Shown here: positions 44,576-53,526 of the stretch, piece after piece
Layout: every line of letters begins with the position of its first letter
Position numbering within the stretch: the stretch's first letter is position 1
NCBI RefSeq assembly: GCF_030124375.1
Contig: NZ_JASKLS010000003.1
Location: forward strand, 168,052 to 232,051
DNA: 64,000 nt
From: Sinorhizobium sp. 6-70
Lineage (GTDB): Bacteria; Pseudomonadota; Alphaproteobacteria; Rhizobiales; Rhizobiaceae
Reading direction: 5' to 3'
Notes under the pieces: generated by a model
Database searches by the model: none
The model's input: only the letters and a program-made list of their open reading frames with translations
Told to the model about the DNA's origin: nothing
Position numbers and translations under genes: made by a program

Positions 44576-45685
44576 ATGGCTTCAGTCACCTTGAAAAACG
44601 TCAGCAAGACTTTTGGCGCTTACGATGTCATCCGGTCGATCGATCTGGAAATCGCGGATGGCGAGTTCACGGTGTTCGTCGGCCCGTCGGGTTGCGGGAA
44701 GTCGACGCTTTTGCGCCTGATCGCCGGGCTGGTCCCGGTTTCCGAAGGTGACGTCTTCATCGGCGGCGAGCAGGTGACCGACGTGCCGGCATCGAAGCGC
44801 GGGCTTGCCTTCGTCTTCCAGTCCTACGCGCTCTACCCGCACATGAACGTGTCGCGCAACATCAGCTTCGCGCTCGAAACCGCGCGCCTCGGCAAGGACG
44901 AAATCCCGCGCCGCGTCGCCAAGGTCGCGGAGATGCTGAAGATCGGCCATCTGCTCGACCGGCGCCCGCGGCAGCTTTCCGGCGGTCAGCGGCAGCGCGT
45001 AGCGATAGGTCGCGCGCTTGTCGGCCAGCCTGAGGTTTTCCTCTTCGACGAACCGTTGTCCAATCTCGACGCCGATCTGCGCATGGAAATGCGCTTTGAG
45101 ATCGCCAAGCTGCATGCCGACGTAAAGACGACGATGATCTATGTGACGCACGACCAGACCGAGGCCATGACGCTCGCCGACCGGATCGTCATCCTCAATC
45201 AGGGGCGCATAGAGCAGGTCGGTCGGCCGAGGGAGCTTTATGACCGGCCGGCAAACAGGTTCGTCGCCGGTTTTCTCGGCAGTCCGCGCATGAACTTCGC
45301 GCCGCTCGACCGCACCGCCTCTTCCGGCGGCGTGCTCCGGGGCGTCGGCGGATTTTATCATGCTGCGGAACTTGCTGACGCCGACGGCCCCGTCGAAATC
45401 GGTCTCAGGCCCGAAGCCCTCAAGCTGGTGAGCGCCGAGACCAAGGGCGCGATCCGCGGGACATTCGAGCGCATGGAAGATCTCGGCTACGAGTATGTGT
45501 GCTATGTGCGGCTTGACGAAACGCTGGTCTGGACGGTGCGCTCGACCGGAAGTCCGCCCGCATTCGCTACGAGCCAGCCGGTTGGGCTCGGCTGGCAGCC
45601 TGAAAACCTCTATCTCTTCGGCGAAGACGGGCGACGGATCGATCACGGTGGCGCCATGCAACTGGCATCGGGAGCTTCGCTGTGA
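44576..45685 (+). CDS. CUT1 sugar ABC transporter ATPase (UgpC/MsmK type)
   Basis: 369 residues. Walker A GPSGCGKSTLL near residue 36, Q-loop FQSYALYPHM, signature LSGGQRQRVAIGRAL, Walker B VFLFDEPLSNLD and the H-loop THDQTEAM. A C-terminal TOBE/OB domain (residues 240-369) is characteristic of the MalK-like group. The ATG at 44576 gives MASVTLKNVSKTFGAYDVIR, the expected start; an earlier frame start at 44516 adds a tail without similarity. Overlaps the next permease by 4 bases. Confidence 0.93.
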   Translation: MASVTLKNVSKTFGAYDVIRSIDLEIADGEFTVFVGPSGCGKSTLLRLIAGLVPVSEGDVFIGGEQVTDVPASKRGLAFVFQSYALYPHMNVSRNISFALETARLGKDEIPRRVAKVAEMLKIGHLLDRRPRQLSGGQRQRVAIGRALVGQPEVFLFDEPLSNLDADLRMEMRFEIAKLHADVKTTMIYVTHDQTEAMTLADRIVILNQGRIEQVGRPRELYDRPANRFVAGFLGSPRMNFAPLDRTASSGGVLRGVGGFYHAAELADADGPVEIGLRPEALKLVSAETKGAIRGTFERMEDLGYEYVCYVRLDETLVWTVRSTGSPPAFATSQPVGLGWQPENLYLFGEDGRRIDHGGAMQLASGASL

Positions 45686-46575
45686 GTGCGGCCGAGAGGA
45701 TGCAACGGCAGCAGAACCGCACGGCCTGGCTGTTTCTGCTGCCGCTGATCATCGCGCTCGTCGGCGTCGCGATCTGGCCGCTCGCGCGCAGCATCTTCTT
45801 TTCCTTCACCGACGCCTTCCTCGATGCGCCGGCGAACTACGGTTTTGTCGGGATCGACAATTTCATAACCGTCGCGGAAGATCCGGTGTTCTGGCGCGCG
45901 GTCAAGAACACGCTGTTCTTCACGGTCATATCTGTCGGTCTGGAGACGCTTCTTGGGCTGGCGATCGCGCTTTTGCTCCACCGGGCTTTCATCGGTCGTG
46001 GCATCGTCAGGGCAGCGATTCTCGTTCCCTGGGCGATGCCAATGGTCGTCTCGACCCGGATATGGGAATGGATGCTCAACGACCAGTTCGGCCTCGTCAA
46101 CAAGCTGCTCGTGACCGTGGGCCTCGTCGAGAAGGGCATTGCCTGGACCGCCGAACCATCGCTCATCCTCTATACCGTGATCTTCATCGATGTCTGGGTG
46201 ACGACGCCGTTCATGGTGCTGCTCATTCTCGCCGGGCTCCAGCTGATTCCCGAGGAGATCTACGAGGCCGCGGAGGTTTCCGGCGTGCCGCACTGGAAGC
46301 GCTTCTGGTCGATAACGCTGCCGCTCGCCACGCCGGCGATTGGCGTTGCGATGCTGTTTCGCACGCTCGATGCGCTCCGGATGTTCGACCTGAGCTATGT
46401 GCTCGCGGCCAACAATGAAAACACCATGACGATGTCGATCTATGCGCGCGACCAACTGATCAGCTTCCAGGACCTCGGCGTCGGCTCGGCGGCCTCCACC
46501 TGGGTGTTCATGATCATCGGGCTGATCGCGATCCTTATCGTTGGCGTCCTGCGCCTCGATCGCGCGACGGGGTGA
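45682..46575 (+). CDS. CUT1 sugar ABC transporter permease, MalF-type
   Basis: 297 residues with six hydrophobic segments beginning AWLFLLPLIIALVGVAIWPL. The EAA loop EAAEVSGVPHWKRFWSITLP lies near residue 195. The GTG/ATG start region overlaps the ATPase stop (ATGA-type overlap at 45682-45685), and its own stop overlaps the next permease start as GTGA. Pairs with the MalG-type permease that follows. Confidence 0.92.
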   Translation: MSAAERMQRQQNRTAWLFLLPLIIALVGVAIWPLARSIFFSFTDAFLDAPANYGFVGIDNFITVAEDPVFWRAVKNTLFFTVISVGLETLLGLAIALLLHRAFIGRGIVRAAILVPWAMPMVVSTRIWEWMLNDQFGLVNKLLVTVGLVEKGIAWTAEPSLILYTVIFIDVWVTTPFMVLLILAGLQLIPEEIYEAAEVSGVPHWKRFWSITLPLATPAIGVAMLFRTLDALRMFDLSYVLAANNENTMTMSIYARDQLISFQDLGVGSAASTWVFMIIGLIAILIVGVLRLDRATG

Positions 46576-47459
46576 CGAAAATGGCAATGACGACGACTGC
46601 CACCGCACAACGCTATTCCAACAGCACCTATCGCACGATCCGGCGTGTGAAGACTTTCGGCCTCTATGCGGGTGTTGCGGCCGTGCTCGTCTACATGCTC
46701 TTTCCCTATTACTGGGCGATCGTATCGTCGACCAAATCCGGCCAGGCGCTCTATCAGTTCAGTCTCCTGCCATCACTGGATTTCAGCAACTACTGGCAGT
46801 TGTTCCACAATCCGGTTTTCATGGGCGCGCTCATAAATTCCGGTCTGGTCGCTTTCGCGAGCACGATGATCTCGCTGGTGATCGGCATTCTCGCGGCCTA
46901 TGCGCTAGGGCGGCTGCATTTTTCGCCGGGCCGGACCATCTTGATTGCCGTACTGATGATCTCGATTTTCCCGCAGGTGGTGGTGCTCTCGGGAATGTTC
47001 GAAGTGATCGGCTGGCTTGGACTCTATAATCGCCCGTCGGCGCTCATCGTCTCCTATCTTATTCTCACGCTGCCCTTCACCACCTGGATCCTGACCAGCT
47101 TCATTCGCGATCTGCCGACCGAGCTCGAGGAGGCGGCGCTCATTGACGGTTGTTCGCGGCTGAGGGTCCTGACCCATGTGCTGCTGCCGCTGATGGGGCC
47201 GGCGATCGCCAGCACCGGGCTGCTCTCGTTTATTCTGGCGTGGAACGAATTCCTGTTCGCGCTCACCTTTATCCTGACCGACGAGAACCGGACCGTTCCG
47301 GTTGCGATCGGCCTCCTCACCGGCAGCAGCCGCTACGAATATCCGTTCGGCCAGATCATGGCCGCGTCGGTGACCGTCACGTTACCGCTGCTAGTGCTGG
47401 TGTTGATTTTCCAGCGCAAGATCGTCGCTGGCCTGACATCGGGTGCTGTGAAAGGGTAG
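46572..47459 (+). CDS. CUT1 sugar ABC transporter permease, MalG-type
   Basis: 292-295 residues. The start may be the GTG at 46572 (GTGA overlap with the previous stop) or the ATG at 46581; GGGGTGACGAAA before the latter is a weak ribosome site. Six hydrophobic segments, EAA loop EAALIDGCSRLRVLTHVLLP near residue 195, and the C-terminal LVLIFQRKIVAGLTSGAVKG are typical of MalG proteins. Last gene of the operon. Confidence 0.92.
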   Translation: MTKMAMTTTATAQRYSNSTYRTIRRVKTFGLYAGVAAVLVYMLFPYYWAIVSSTKSGQALYQFSLLPSLDFSNYWQLFHNPVFMGALINSGLVAFASTMISLVIGILAAYALGRLHFSPGRTILIAVLMISIFPQVVVLSGMFEVIGWLGLYNRPSALIVSYLILTLPFTTWILTSFIRDLPTELEEAALIDGCSRLRVLTHVLLPLMGPAIASTGLLSFILAWNEFLFALTFILTDENRTVPVAIGLLTGSSRYEYPFGQIMAASVTVTLPLLVLVLIFQRKIVAGLTSGAVKG

Positions 47460-47529
47460 TTGTGTTGCCGACAAGCAGGCACCGCCCGCGATTCATGCAG
47501 ATGATCAAAAAATAGGCGGCGCGTTCGCG

Positions 47530-47736
47530 TTAATTCAGCTTGCCCGGAATACCGGGGCGATCTTTGGTTTCGGCGCGGACGGCCTCTTCGTGATACCAGC
47601 AACCGTCTATGGCGGCGGCGCAAATGTCTTGCACGTCGAGATCCGCCTTCTCGTCCCGGCGATTTTCCATCCTTCTGAGCGGTTTCGCGGGGAACGGATA
47701 AATCGTCGCCGACCTGCGGTACAAACTCTCGGCCAT
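47530..47736 (-). CDS. gstI: DUF2735 small protein, probable glutamine synthetase translational inhibitor
   Basis: 68 residues: MAESLYRRSATIYPFPAKPL with the IYPFP core, a basic middle, and GCWYHEEAVRAE near the C-terminus, the DUF2735 pattern. In Rhizobium leguminosarum gstI lies upstream of and divergent from glnII and its product lowers GSII synthesis; the same layout exists here, with glnII starting 512 bp away. AAGGGAGACCAGACG precedes the ATG; a longer in-frame start at 47826 is unlikely. Assignment is by context and family; function in this strain is inferred. Confidence 0.8.
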   Translation of the reverse strand: MAESLYRRSATIYPFPAKPLRRMENRRDEKADLDVQDICAAAIDGCWYHEEAVRAETKDRPGIPGKLN

Positions 47737-48248
47737 CGTCTGGTCTCCCTTGAGTTCCGTGAGGGAGCATAGCGCATCGCATCCGATTTGCACATAGTTT
47801 GCGCGAAATGATGAAAACTCAATCAATTGCGCGCCGTATTTGTGGGCACGCGCTTTCGCCGATTAAAAATTAGCCGCGGTTGCCGGAATTTTTGCGGCGG
47901 TAATACGCTTCGGACGCAATCTGGCTTCGCCCCGGCGTGTGGTTCGATGGCGTCGGTCCGACGCGGCGGGAGCGTGGCCCGGTGCGGAGCGGGGCTGAGC
48001 CGAAATCAACTAACCGATTGACTCTATTACAGCGTTCCAGCTGCCTAGCGGGCAGTGGATGGCTCCGCGCTCGGACCCGGGATCCGGGCCGTCATTCAAT
48101 TCCTTCACCATCGGCGGGCCGCAACGGCCGAACTGGCACGCAAAATGCTTGAGCAGTTCCGGATCCCTGGCGGTCGGCGCTTCGCAAGCGTGTCTGTCCG
48201 TCAGGATTTGTTCAAAGCCTCGCAACACCACGTTATGAGAGATTCGCA
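47737..48248. other. gstI-glnII divergent control region, 512 bp
   Basis: Holds the glnII sigma-54 promoter (48134-48149) and, presumably, the gstI promoter near its left end. NtrC sites are expected from other rhizobia, but only a poor candidate around 47790-47806 was seen. No gene. Confidence 0.6.
48134..48149 (+). promoter_or_regulatory. Sigma-54 promoter of glnII
   Basis: TGGCACGCAAAATGCT matches the -24/-12 consensus TGGCACG-N4-TTGCW with one change, and GG and GC are exactly 10 bases apart. It lies 100 bp before the glnII ATG. NtrC-activated expression under nitrogen limitation is the established mode for rhizobial glnII. Confidence 0.82.
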
Positions 48249-49289
48249 ATGACAAAGTATAAGCTCGAGTATATCTGGCTCGACGGCTACACCCCGGTAC
48301 CGAACCTGCGCGGAAAAACGCAGGTCAAGGAATTCGATGCATTCCCGACGCTCGAGCAGCTCCCGCTCTGGGGGTTCGATGGTAGCTCGACGATGCAGGC
48401 CGAAGGTCGCAGCTCCGATTGCGTGCTGAAGCCGGTCGCGATCTATCCGGACCCGGTTCGCACCAACGGCGTACTGGTCATGTGCGAAGTCATGATGCCC
48501 GATGGCAAGACCCCGCATCCGTCGAACAGCCGCGCGACGATCCTTGACGACGACGGTGCCTGGTTCGGTTTCGAGCAGGAATACTTCTTCTACAAGAACG
48601 GCCGCCCGCTCGGCTTCCCGGAGCAGGGCTATCCGGCACCGCAGGGCCCGTACTACACCGGCGTCGGCTACAAGAACGTCGGCGACATCGCACGCCAGAT
48701 CGTCGAAGAGCACCTCGACATCTGCCTGGCTGCCGGCATCAACCATGAAGGCATCAATGCCGAAGTCGCCAAGGGACAGTGGGAATTCCAGGTCTTCGGC
48801 AAGGGTTCGAAGAAGGCTGCCGACGAAGTCTGGATGGCTCGCTACCTGCTGCAGCGCCTGACGGAAAAGTACGGCATCGACATCGAGTGGCATTGCAAGC
48901 CGCTCGGCGACACCGACTGGAACGGCTCGGGCATGCACTGCAACTTTTCGACCGCCTATATGCGCGAAGTCGGCGGCAAGGACTATTTCGAGGCGCTTAT
49001 GGCTGCCTTCGACAAGAACCTGCATGAGCACATCGCCGTCTATGGCCCGGACAACCACCTGCGCCTGACCGGCAAGCACGAGACGGCGCCGTGGAACAAG
49101 TTCAGCTATGGCGTGGCCGACCGCGGTGCATCGATCCGCGTTCCGCACAGCTTCGTCAACAACGGCTACCGCGGCTATCTCGAAGACCGCCGCCCGAACT
49201 CCCAGGGTTGCCCCTATCAGATCGCCTCGCAAGTGCTGAAGACGATCTCGACCGTTCCGACCGAAGGCAGCGTCGCGAAAGTCGCATAA
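48249..49289 (+). CDS. glnII: Type II glutamine synthetase
   Basis: 346 residues, eukaryote-like GSII that condenses ammonia and glutamate with ATP. Diagnostic segments are MTKYKLEYIWLDGYTPVPNL, LWGFDGSST, FGFEQEYFFYKNG (metal Glu), GINAEVAKGQWEFQV, DWNGSGMHCNFST (the NGSGxHxN loop) and the C-terminal GYLEDRRPNSQGCPYQIAS. The adenylylation Tyr site of GSI is absent, as expected. GAGAGATTCGCA precedes the ATG. Monocistronic from a sigma-54 promoter, opposed by gstI. This enzyme is used by rhizobia mainly for free-living ammonia assimilation under nitrogen limitation. Confidence 0.97.
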   Translation: MTKYKLEYIWLDGYTPVPNLRGKTQVKEFDAFPTLEQLPLWGFDGSSTMQAEGRSSDCVLKPVAIYPDPVRTNGVLVMCEVMMPDGKTPHPSNSRATILDDDGAWFGFEQEYFFYKNGRPLGFPEQGYPAPQGPYYTGVGYKNVGDIARQIVEEHLDICLAAGINHEGINAEVAKGQWEFQVFGKGSKKAADEVWMARYLLQRLTEKYGIDIEWHCKPLGDTDWNGSGMHCNFSTAYMREVGGKDYFEALMAAFDKNLHEHIAVYGPDNHLRLTGKHETAPWNKFSYGVADRGASIRVPHSFVNNGYRGYLEDRRPNSQGCPYQIASQVLKTISTVPTEGSVAKVA

Positions 49290-49397
49290 ACACTCCCCGC
49301 GGCGCCGACGCGAATGTCGGCGCCGTGTCTCTTTCTCCGGGCCGGTATCGGTTTTCTCCCGGAATCCGCAAGCGATCAGTAACACCCATCGCCGCTT

Positions 49398-50171
49398 TCA
49401 GCGCATTCTTGCGTCGAGGATCCAGTCGACTGCTTCGGAAATATCGCGAAGTGTCGCAGTCGGCGCCGGCTTGAACCGCCTCTCGTCCCCTTCCCGGTAC
49501 TTGCCCGTGCGCACCAAGAGGGCGTACGCGACGCCTGCCTGCAGGCCCCCCGCGACATCCGTTTCCGCGTCGTCACCCACCATGACGGCTTGATCGTCCG
49601 GACAACTCATCGTTGCGAGCGCAGACCGGAAGAACGGCTGCGACGGCTTCCCGAGCACGATCGCGCTCTTCTGGCTGGCGAATTCCAGTCCTGTTACGAA
49701 CGCACCCGCGTCGAGGCTGAGCTTTCCATCGGAATCCCTGAAGGTCCGGTTTGGCGCGAGTGCCAGTAATTCCGCACCGGCAATCAATTCTCGAAACGCC
49801 GCGTTGAGCGCCGGATAATCGAAAGCGTTACCCGCATCACCGACAACGACGGCCTTTGGCAAATCCCGGGTGAGATCGTCGAATTCCTGTATGAGATTGG
49901 GATGGACAAGCAGGTGTGGCGATCGGCGATGTTCGGCGAGCCACTGGCGCGCCGCCTCGGCCGGTGTGAACACTTCGTCGGCCGCCACGGAAAGGCCCAA
50001 CCGCGCAAGCCGGTCAAGAACGGCCGGTTTGGTCGAGCGGGTGGTGTTGCTGACGAAGCGGATGGGAAGGCCGACGTCACGCAGGCGGCGAACGGCCTCC
50101 GTTGCGCCAGGTACGGCCTTTTCGCCGTCGTAGATGACGCCCGCCAGATCCAAAAGTACACCGCTGATCAT
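49398..50171 (-). CDS. HAD superfamily hydrolase, subfamily IIA (LHPP/HDHD2-like)
   Basis: 257 residues. HAD motif I is LLDLAGVIYDG (Asp nucleophile; DxAG instead of DxDG), motif II FVSNTTRS, motif III Lys in IVLGKPSQPF and motif IV VMVGDDAETDVAGG. The IIA cap between motifs II and III is present. Typical substrates are small phosphorylated metabolites or phosphoamino acids. Convergent with glnII, 109 bp apart. No operon partner; function not predictable. Confidence 0.9.
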   Translation of the reverse strand: MISGVLLDLAGVIYDGEKAVPGATEAVRRLRDVGLPIRFVSNTTRSTKPAVLDRLARLGLSVAADEVFTPAEAARQWLAEHRRSPHLLVHPNLIQEFDDLTRDLPKAVVVGDAGNAFDYPALNAAFRELIAGAELLALAPNRTFRDSDGKLSLDAGAFVTGLEFASQKSAIVLGKPSQPFFRSALATMSCPDDQAVMVGDDAETDVAGGLQAGVAYALLVRTGKYREGDERRFKPAPTATLRDISEAVDWILDARMR

Positions 50172-50293
50172 CTGAGCAGGATGACATGGAGACGTTGCTG
50201 GTCAAGGCGCGCAGGCGAGGTGAGGGCGACAAACCGCGAGGTGCCGAAAATCGCCGCCAAGGCCTAGTGGACCTCGGCATGAAATAGCACCTA

Positions 50294-50819
50294 CTAGAGG
50301 AGGAAATAGCTTGCAGTGATCGTCAGCGGATCATCCAGGTGCAGCAAAAAGTCAGCCTTTTTGTCCCCGTTGACGTCGGCATAGACATAGGTGTCGCTCT
50401 CTTGCTTAACATATCTCAGTTCGCCGGCCTTTCCGCTAAATGCGCTCGAACCGATGAAGGCAAAGGCCTGGTTCCCCGCTGCAGCGGTATTGGCGTCTAT
50501 TGCCGAGAGATCTGTTCGATCGCCACCGGTATAGTTGAAATCATAGATCGTGTCGCGAGACGTAGCGGTAGAGTCCGTATGTGACTTGAAGACGAACTTG
50601 TCTGCACCTGCACCTCCGTAAAGGGCGTCGGCGCCTTGTCCGCCGATGATCGCGTCGTTGCCGTCACCGCCGGAGACCCGATCGTTGCCCGCGCCACCAT
50701 TTAAGGTGTCGCTGCCGGACCTTCCTGTGATTGTGTCATTGCCGGATGTTCCGCCGGTACCCCCTGGCTCAAAGTCACCGGGGATCAGAAGCTTTTGGCC
50801 CGTCCAGGTAGAATGTCAT
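50294..50819 (-). pseudogene. Frameshifted small RTX (calcium-binding repeat) protein gene
   Basis: Minus-strand reading gives SGNDTITGRSGSDTLNGG, three further GGxGNDxx repeats, ADKFVFKSHTDSTATSRDT, YDFNYTGGDRTDLSAID and a C-terminus ITASYFLL, i.e. a complete type I secretion C-terminal module. The ATG at 50819 reads MTFYLDG in one frame, then must shift at the GGG run (plus-strand CCC, 50799-50801) to reach the repeat frame; dropping one G yields MTFYLDGQKLLIPGDFEP. As given, the repeat frame has no ATG or GTG start. Either a true frameshift mutation or a sequence error. If intact, about 175 residues. Confidence 0.75.
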
Positions 50820-51122
50820 TCAAACCCCCATCTAATCAGAAATGAGGGTGCACGCATAGCAGGCGAAAATAGGTATCGCAACCAAGGGTTCTTGGGTAGC
50901 GTAAATAGTTTGTTGCTATCGAAAATTAGCGCGCCGGCGCGCTACGTAATCGGGTTAGCTCTCCCAAGGGAGGCCGATGCTGTCATCGCAATGGGCGAAT
51001 TGTTTTTCGAGTAACCGGCGCAGCTGCTACTTGCGTCAGACGGGTCGCTTCATGCGACGCCGGCCTTCCGTGATCATGACATGCGACGAAGCATGTCGTT
51101 GATCCGTGGCGTCGTCGCGTCA
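50820..51122. other. Intergenic region, 303 bp, nothing recognised
   Basis: Lies upstream of the frameshifted RTX gene and downstream of the small leftward ORF at 51123. AT-richer than its surroundings. No hairpin terminator or operator-like palindrome was found; the RTX promoter should be here. Confidence 0.4.
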
Positions 51123-51293
51123 TTACCCGCGGCGGATGTCCGGGAAGGTTGCCGGGTCGATGCCGAGGGTACGCAGGTCGCGCGCGTTCGGGCGGCGGTG
51201 GCCTTCGACGGCGGCGGCGGCAGCGTTCGCAGCACCGAGAACGGCGAAGGCGCGGCCAATGAAACCCATGCGGTTTTTGCTGGTGGCATTCAT
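51123..51293 (-). CDS. Small protein, 56 residues, DUF1127-like C-terminus
   Basis: MNATSKNRMGFIGRAFAVLG, an Ala-rich linker, then NARDLRTLGIDPATFPDIRR. The last part resembles the DUF1127 tail (RxLxDLGI..xDI), as in the gene at 10011. CAAAGAG sits directly before the ATG, giving a tolerable ribosome site. Too short for confident assignment, but the codon pattern and ending argue for a real gene. Unlike the true DUF1127 protein it has an alanine-rich N-terminal half. Confidence 0.5.
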   Translation of the reverse strand: MNATSKNRMGFIGRAFAVLGAANAAAAAVEGHRRPNARDLRTLGIDPATFPDIRRG

Positions 51294-51428
51294 CTCTTTG
51301 CTCGCTTTCGTTTTCTATTTGATGAGCAAAAGATGGGTCTGAGAGGCAGTTTTTGCAATGCACAAAACCTCACCCCAGCCATGCAGTGCAAGCACGTCCG
51401 CGATGGGGAAGGCCTTTAAGATTGGGAA

Positions 51429-51476
51429 GAAAAAAAGTGGAGCGGAAAGAGGGCTGCCCCTCCCTCTTGCCGCTCC
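51429..51476 (-). terminator. Rho-independent terminator of the tct operon
   Basis: On the minus strand GGAGCGG and AAGAGGG (51470-51476 and 51462-51468 read back as the pairing arms) fold with 51439-51453 into a 14-bp stem with an 8-base loop, followed by a run of seven T. Placed just after the tctA stop, it ends the tctCBA message. Confidence 0.85.
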
Positions 51477-51502
51477 GTGAACCGCCTTGGGAGGCGAAAG
51501 GG

Positions 51503-53020
51503 TCAGTCCTCGCTGGCGGCGAGTTGCGCAAGCACCTGGCCTCGTCCACGCGCTCTCAGGATGAGCGGCACGATAAGGGCAAGGGCCGCGATCACCAGAA
51601 GCACCGCCGCGATCGGCGAGGTGAAGAGCACGGTGAAGTCACCCTGACTGATCGAAAGCGCCCGGCGCAGCTGTTGTTCGGCGAGCGGCCCGAGGATCAG
51701 GCCGACGACGACTGGGGCGATCGGATAGCCGAAGACGCGCATTACATAGCCGAGCAGGCCGAAGGCGAGCAGCATGCCGAGTTCGAACACGGACGGGTTG
51801 GCGCCGATGGTGCCAAGCGTCGCGAACAGGAGGATGCCCGCGTAAAGCCACGGCTTCGGGATGGTCAGGAGCTTCACCCAGAGGCCGATCAGCGGCAGGT
51901 TCAGGACCAGCAGCATGAAGTTGGCGATGAGGAGGCTCGCGATCAGGCCCCAGACGAGTTGCGGGTTGGTGGCAAACAGCAGCGGTCCGGGCTGGAGGCC
52001 GTATTGCTGGAAGCCGGCCAGCATGATCGCCGCAGTCGCCGTCGTCGGCAGGCCGAGCGTCAGCAGCGGCACCAGCGTGCCGGCGGCCGAGGCATTGTTG
52101 GCCGCTTCCGGCCCGGCGACGCCTTCGATGGCGCCATTGCCGAACTCCTCCGGGTGCTTGGTCAGGCGCTTCTCGGCTGCATAGGAGAGGAACGTGCCGA
52201 TTTCGGCTCCGCCGGCCGGCATGGCGCCGATCGGGAAGCCGATCACGGTGCCGCGCAGCCACGGCTTCCAGGAGCGCGCCCAGTCCGCAGCGTTCATCCA
52301 GACCGAGCCCTTGACGGCTTCGACCTTGTCCGGGCCGCGATCGCCCTGGGCGGCGATGTAAAGGGTCTCACCGATCGCGAACATGGCGACTGCGAGCGTC
52401 GTCACCTCGATGCCGTCGAGCAGATCCGGCACGCCGAAGGAAAGGCGCGCCTGGCCGGTCAACTGGTCGATACCGATGCAGGCAAGTGTCAGGCCAACAA
52501 AGAGGGAGGTGAGGCCGCGCAGCGTCGAGTCTCCGAAAGCCGAAGAAACCGTGACGAAGGCAAGCACCATCAGCGCGAAATATTCGCGCGGGCCGAAAAC
52601 GAGTGCGAGCTTGACGATGTACGGCGCGATGAAGGCGAGCGCGAGTGTCGCGATGAGACCGGCGACGAAGGAGCCGATCGCAGCGGTCGCCAATGCCGGG
52701 CCGCCGCGTCCGGCGCGCGCCATCTTGTTGCCCTCGAGCGCGGTGACGATCGATGAGCTTTCGCCCGGCGTGTTGAGCAGGATCGAGGTGGTCGAGCCAC
52801 CATACATGCCGCCATAGTAGATGCCGGCGAACATGATGAGCGAGCCGCCTGGATCGAGCCTGTAGGTGACGGGCAAGAGGAGCGCGACTGTCAGCGCCGG
52901 GCCGATCCCGGGCAGAACACCGACGGCGGTGCCGAGCGTCACGCCGATGAGCGCGTAGAGCAGGTTCGTCGGCTGGGCGGCGACCAGCAGCCCCTGGAGC
53001 AGGAAGTCGAAAGTAGCCAT
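51503..53020 (-). CDS. tctA: Tripartite tricarboxylate transporter, large membrane subunit
   Basis: 505 residues with about 11-12 hydrophobic segments. TctA marks: [20 protein letters not shown] near residue 30, [21 protein letters not shown] near 67, and [20 protein letters not shown] near 260, the repeated Gly/Pro-rich loops of the family. It works with TctB and the periplasmic TctC to import citrate or other carboxylates by secondary transport. Last gene of the leftward tctCBA operon, with a terminator behind it. Confidence 0.94.
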   Translation of the reverse strand: MATFDFLLQGLLVAAQPTNLLYALIGVTLGTAVGVLPGIGPALTVALLLPVTYRLDPGGSLIMFAGIYYGGMYGGSTTSILLNTPGESSSIVTALEGNKMARAGRGGPALATAAIGSFVAGLIATLALAFIAPYIVKLALVFGPREYFALMVLAFVTVSSAFGDSTLRGLTSLFVGLTLACIGIDQLTGQARLSFGVPDLLDGIEVTTLAVAMFAIGETLYIAAQGDRGPDKVEAVKGSVWMNAADWARSWKPWLRGTVIGFPIGAMPAGGAEIGTFLSYAAEKRLTKHPEEFGNGAIEGVAGPEAANNASAAGTLVPLLTLGLPTTATAAIMLAGFQQYGLQPGPLLFATNPQLVWGLIASLLIANFMLLVLNLPLIGLWVKLLTIPKPWLYAGILLFATLGTIGANPSVFELGMLLAFGLLGYVMRVFGYPIAPVVVGLILGPLAEQQLRRALSISQGDFTVLFTSPIAAVLLVIAALALIVPLILRARGRGQVLAQLAASED

Positions 53021-53034
53021 GGTCGTCGGCCCTC

Positions 53035-53526
53035 TCAGAAGAAAAGGTGTTCAAGCGGCCCTGAGGGCAGCGACAATTGCAGGAGCTTGGCGAAGATCAA
53101 CCAGACGAAGAAGCTGAACGCTATGCCGACCGGAATTGTGAGCCACAGCTCGCGTCTGCCAAAGCCGCGTGCCGTCATGGCAAAGAGAATGCCGGTTGCG
53201 ATCGAAAAGCCGAGCGTGTTCAAGAGCAGCATCTGGGCGGCGAGGCCACCGACGATCCAGAAGACAGGGCCGAACTCCTGGTGCTCTCGCTCGGCAAAAT
53301 CGCCGCGCCATCCTTCGATAGCCGTCCAGATTGCGAGGCCGATAAGACAGCAGGCGATCGCATAGGGAACCGTCGTCGGGCCGATCTGCGAATAGCCGGC
53401 GAGCCCGGTCAGGCGCGAAACATCCCAGAAGATCAGGCCGGCGATGAGCGCCAGCACGACGGCGATGATGAGCGCCGCCCTGTCAGGGCGGCGCGTTTCG
53501 ACGGAAGGGTGGTTCCCCTTGTTCAT
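53035..53526 (-). CDS. tctB: Tripartite tricarboxylate transporter, small membrane subunit
   Basis: 163 residues with four predicted membrane segments: [53 protein letters not shown] and [19 protein letters not shown]. This is the usual TctB size and topology. The start overlaps the TctC stop by 4 bases, and 14 bp separate it from tctA. Confidence 0.9.
   Translation of the reverse strand: MNKGNHPSVETRRPDRAALIIAVVLALIAGLIFWDVSRLTGLAGYSQIGPTTVPYAIACCLIGLAIWTAIEGWRGDFAEREHQEFGPVFWIVGGLAAQMLLLNTLGFSIATGILFAMTARGFGRRELWLTIPVGIAFSFFVWLIFAKLLQLSLPSGPLEHLFF

Noticed and set aside
47785..47806. Possible NtrC site near gstI
   Set aside because: TTGCACATAGTTTGCGC has one half-site, but the second half and spacing do not fit the palindromic consensus.
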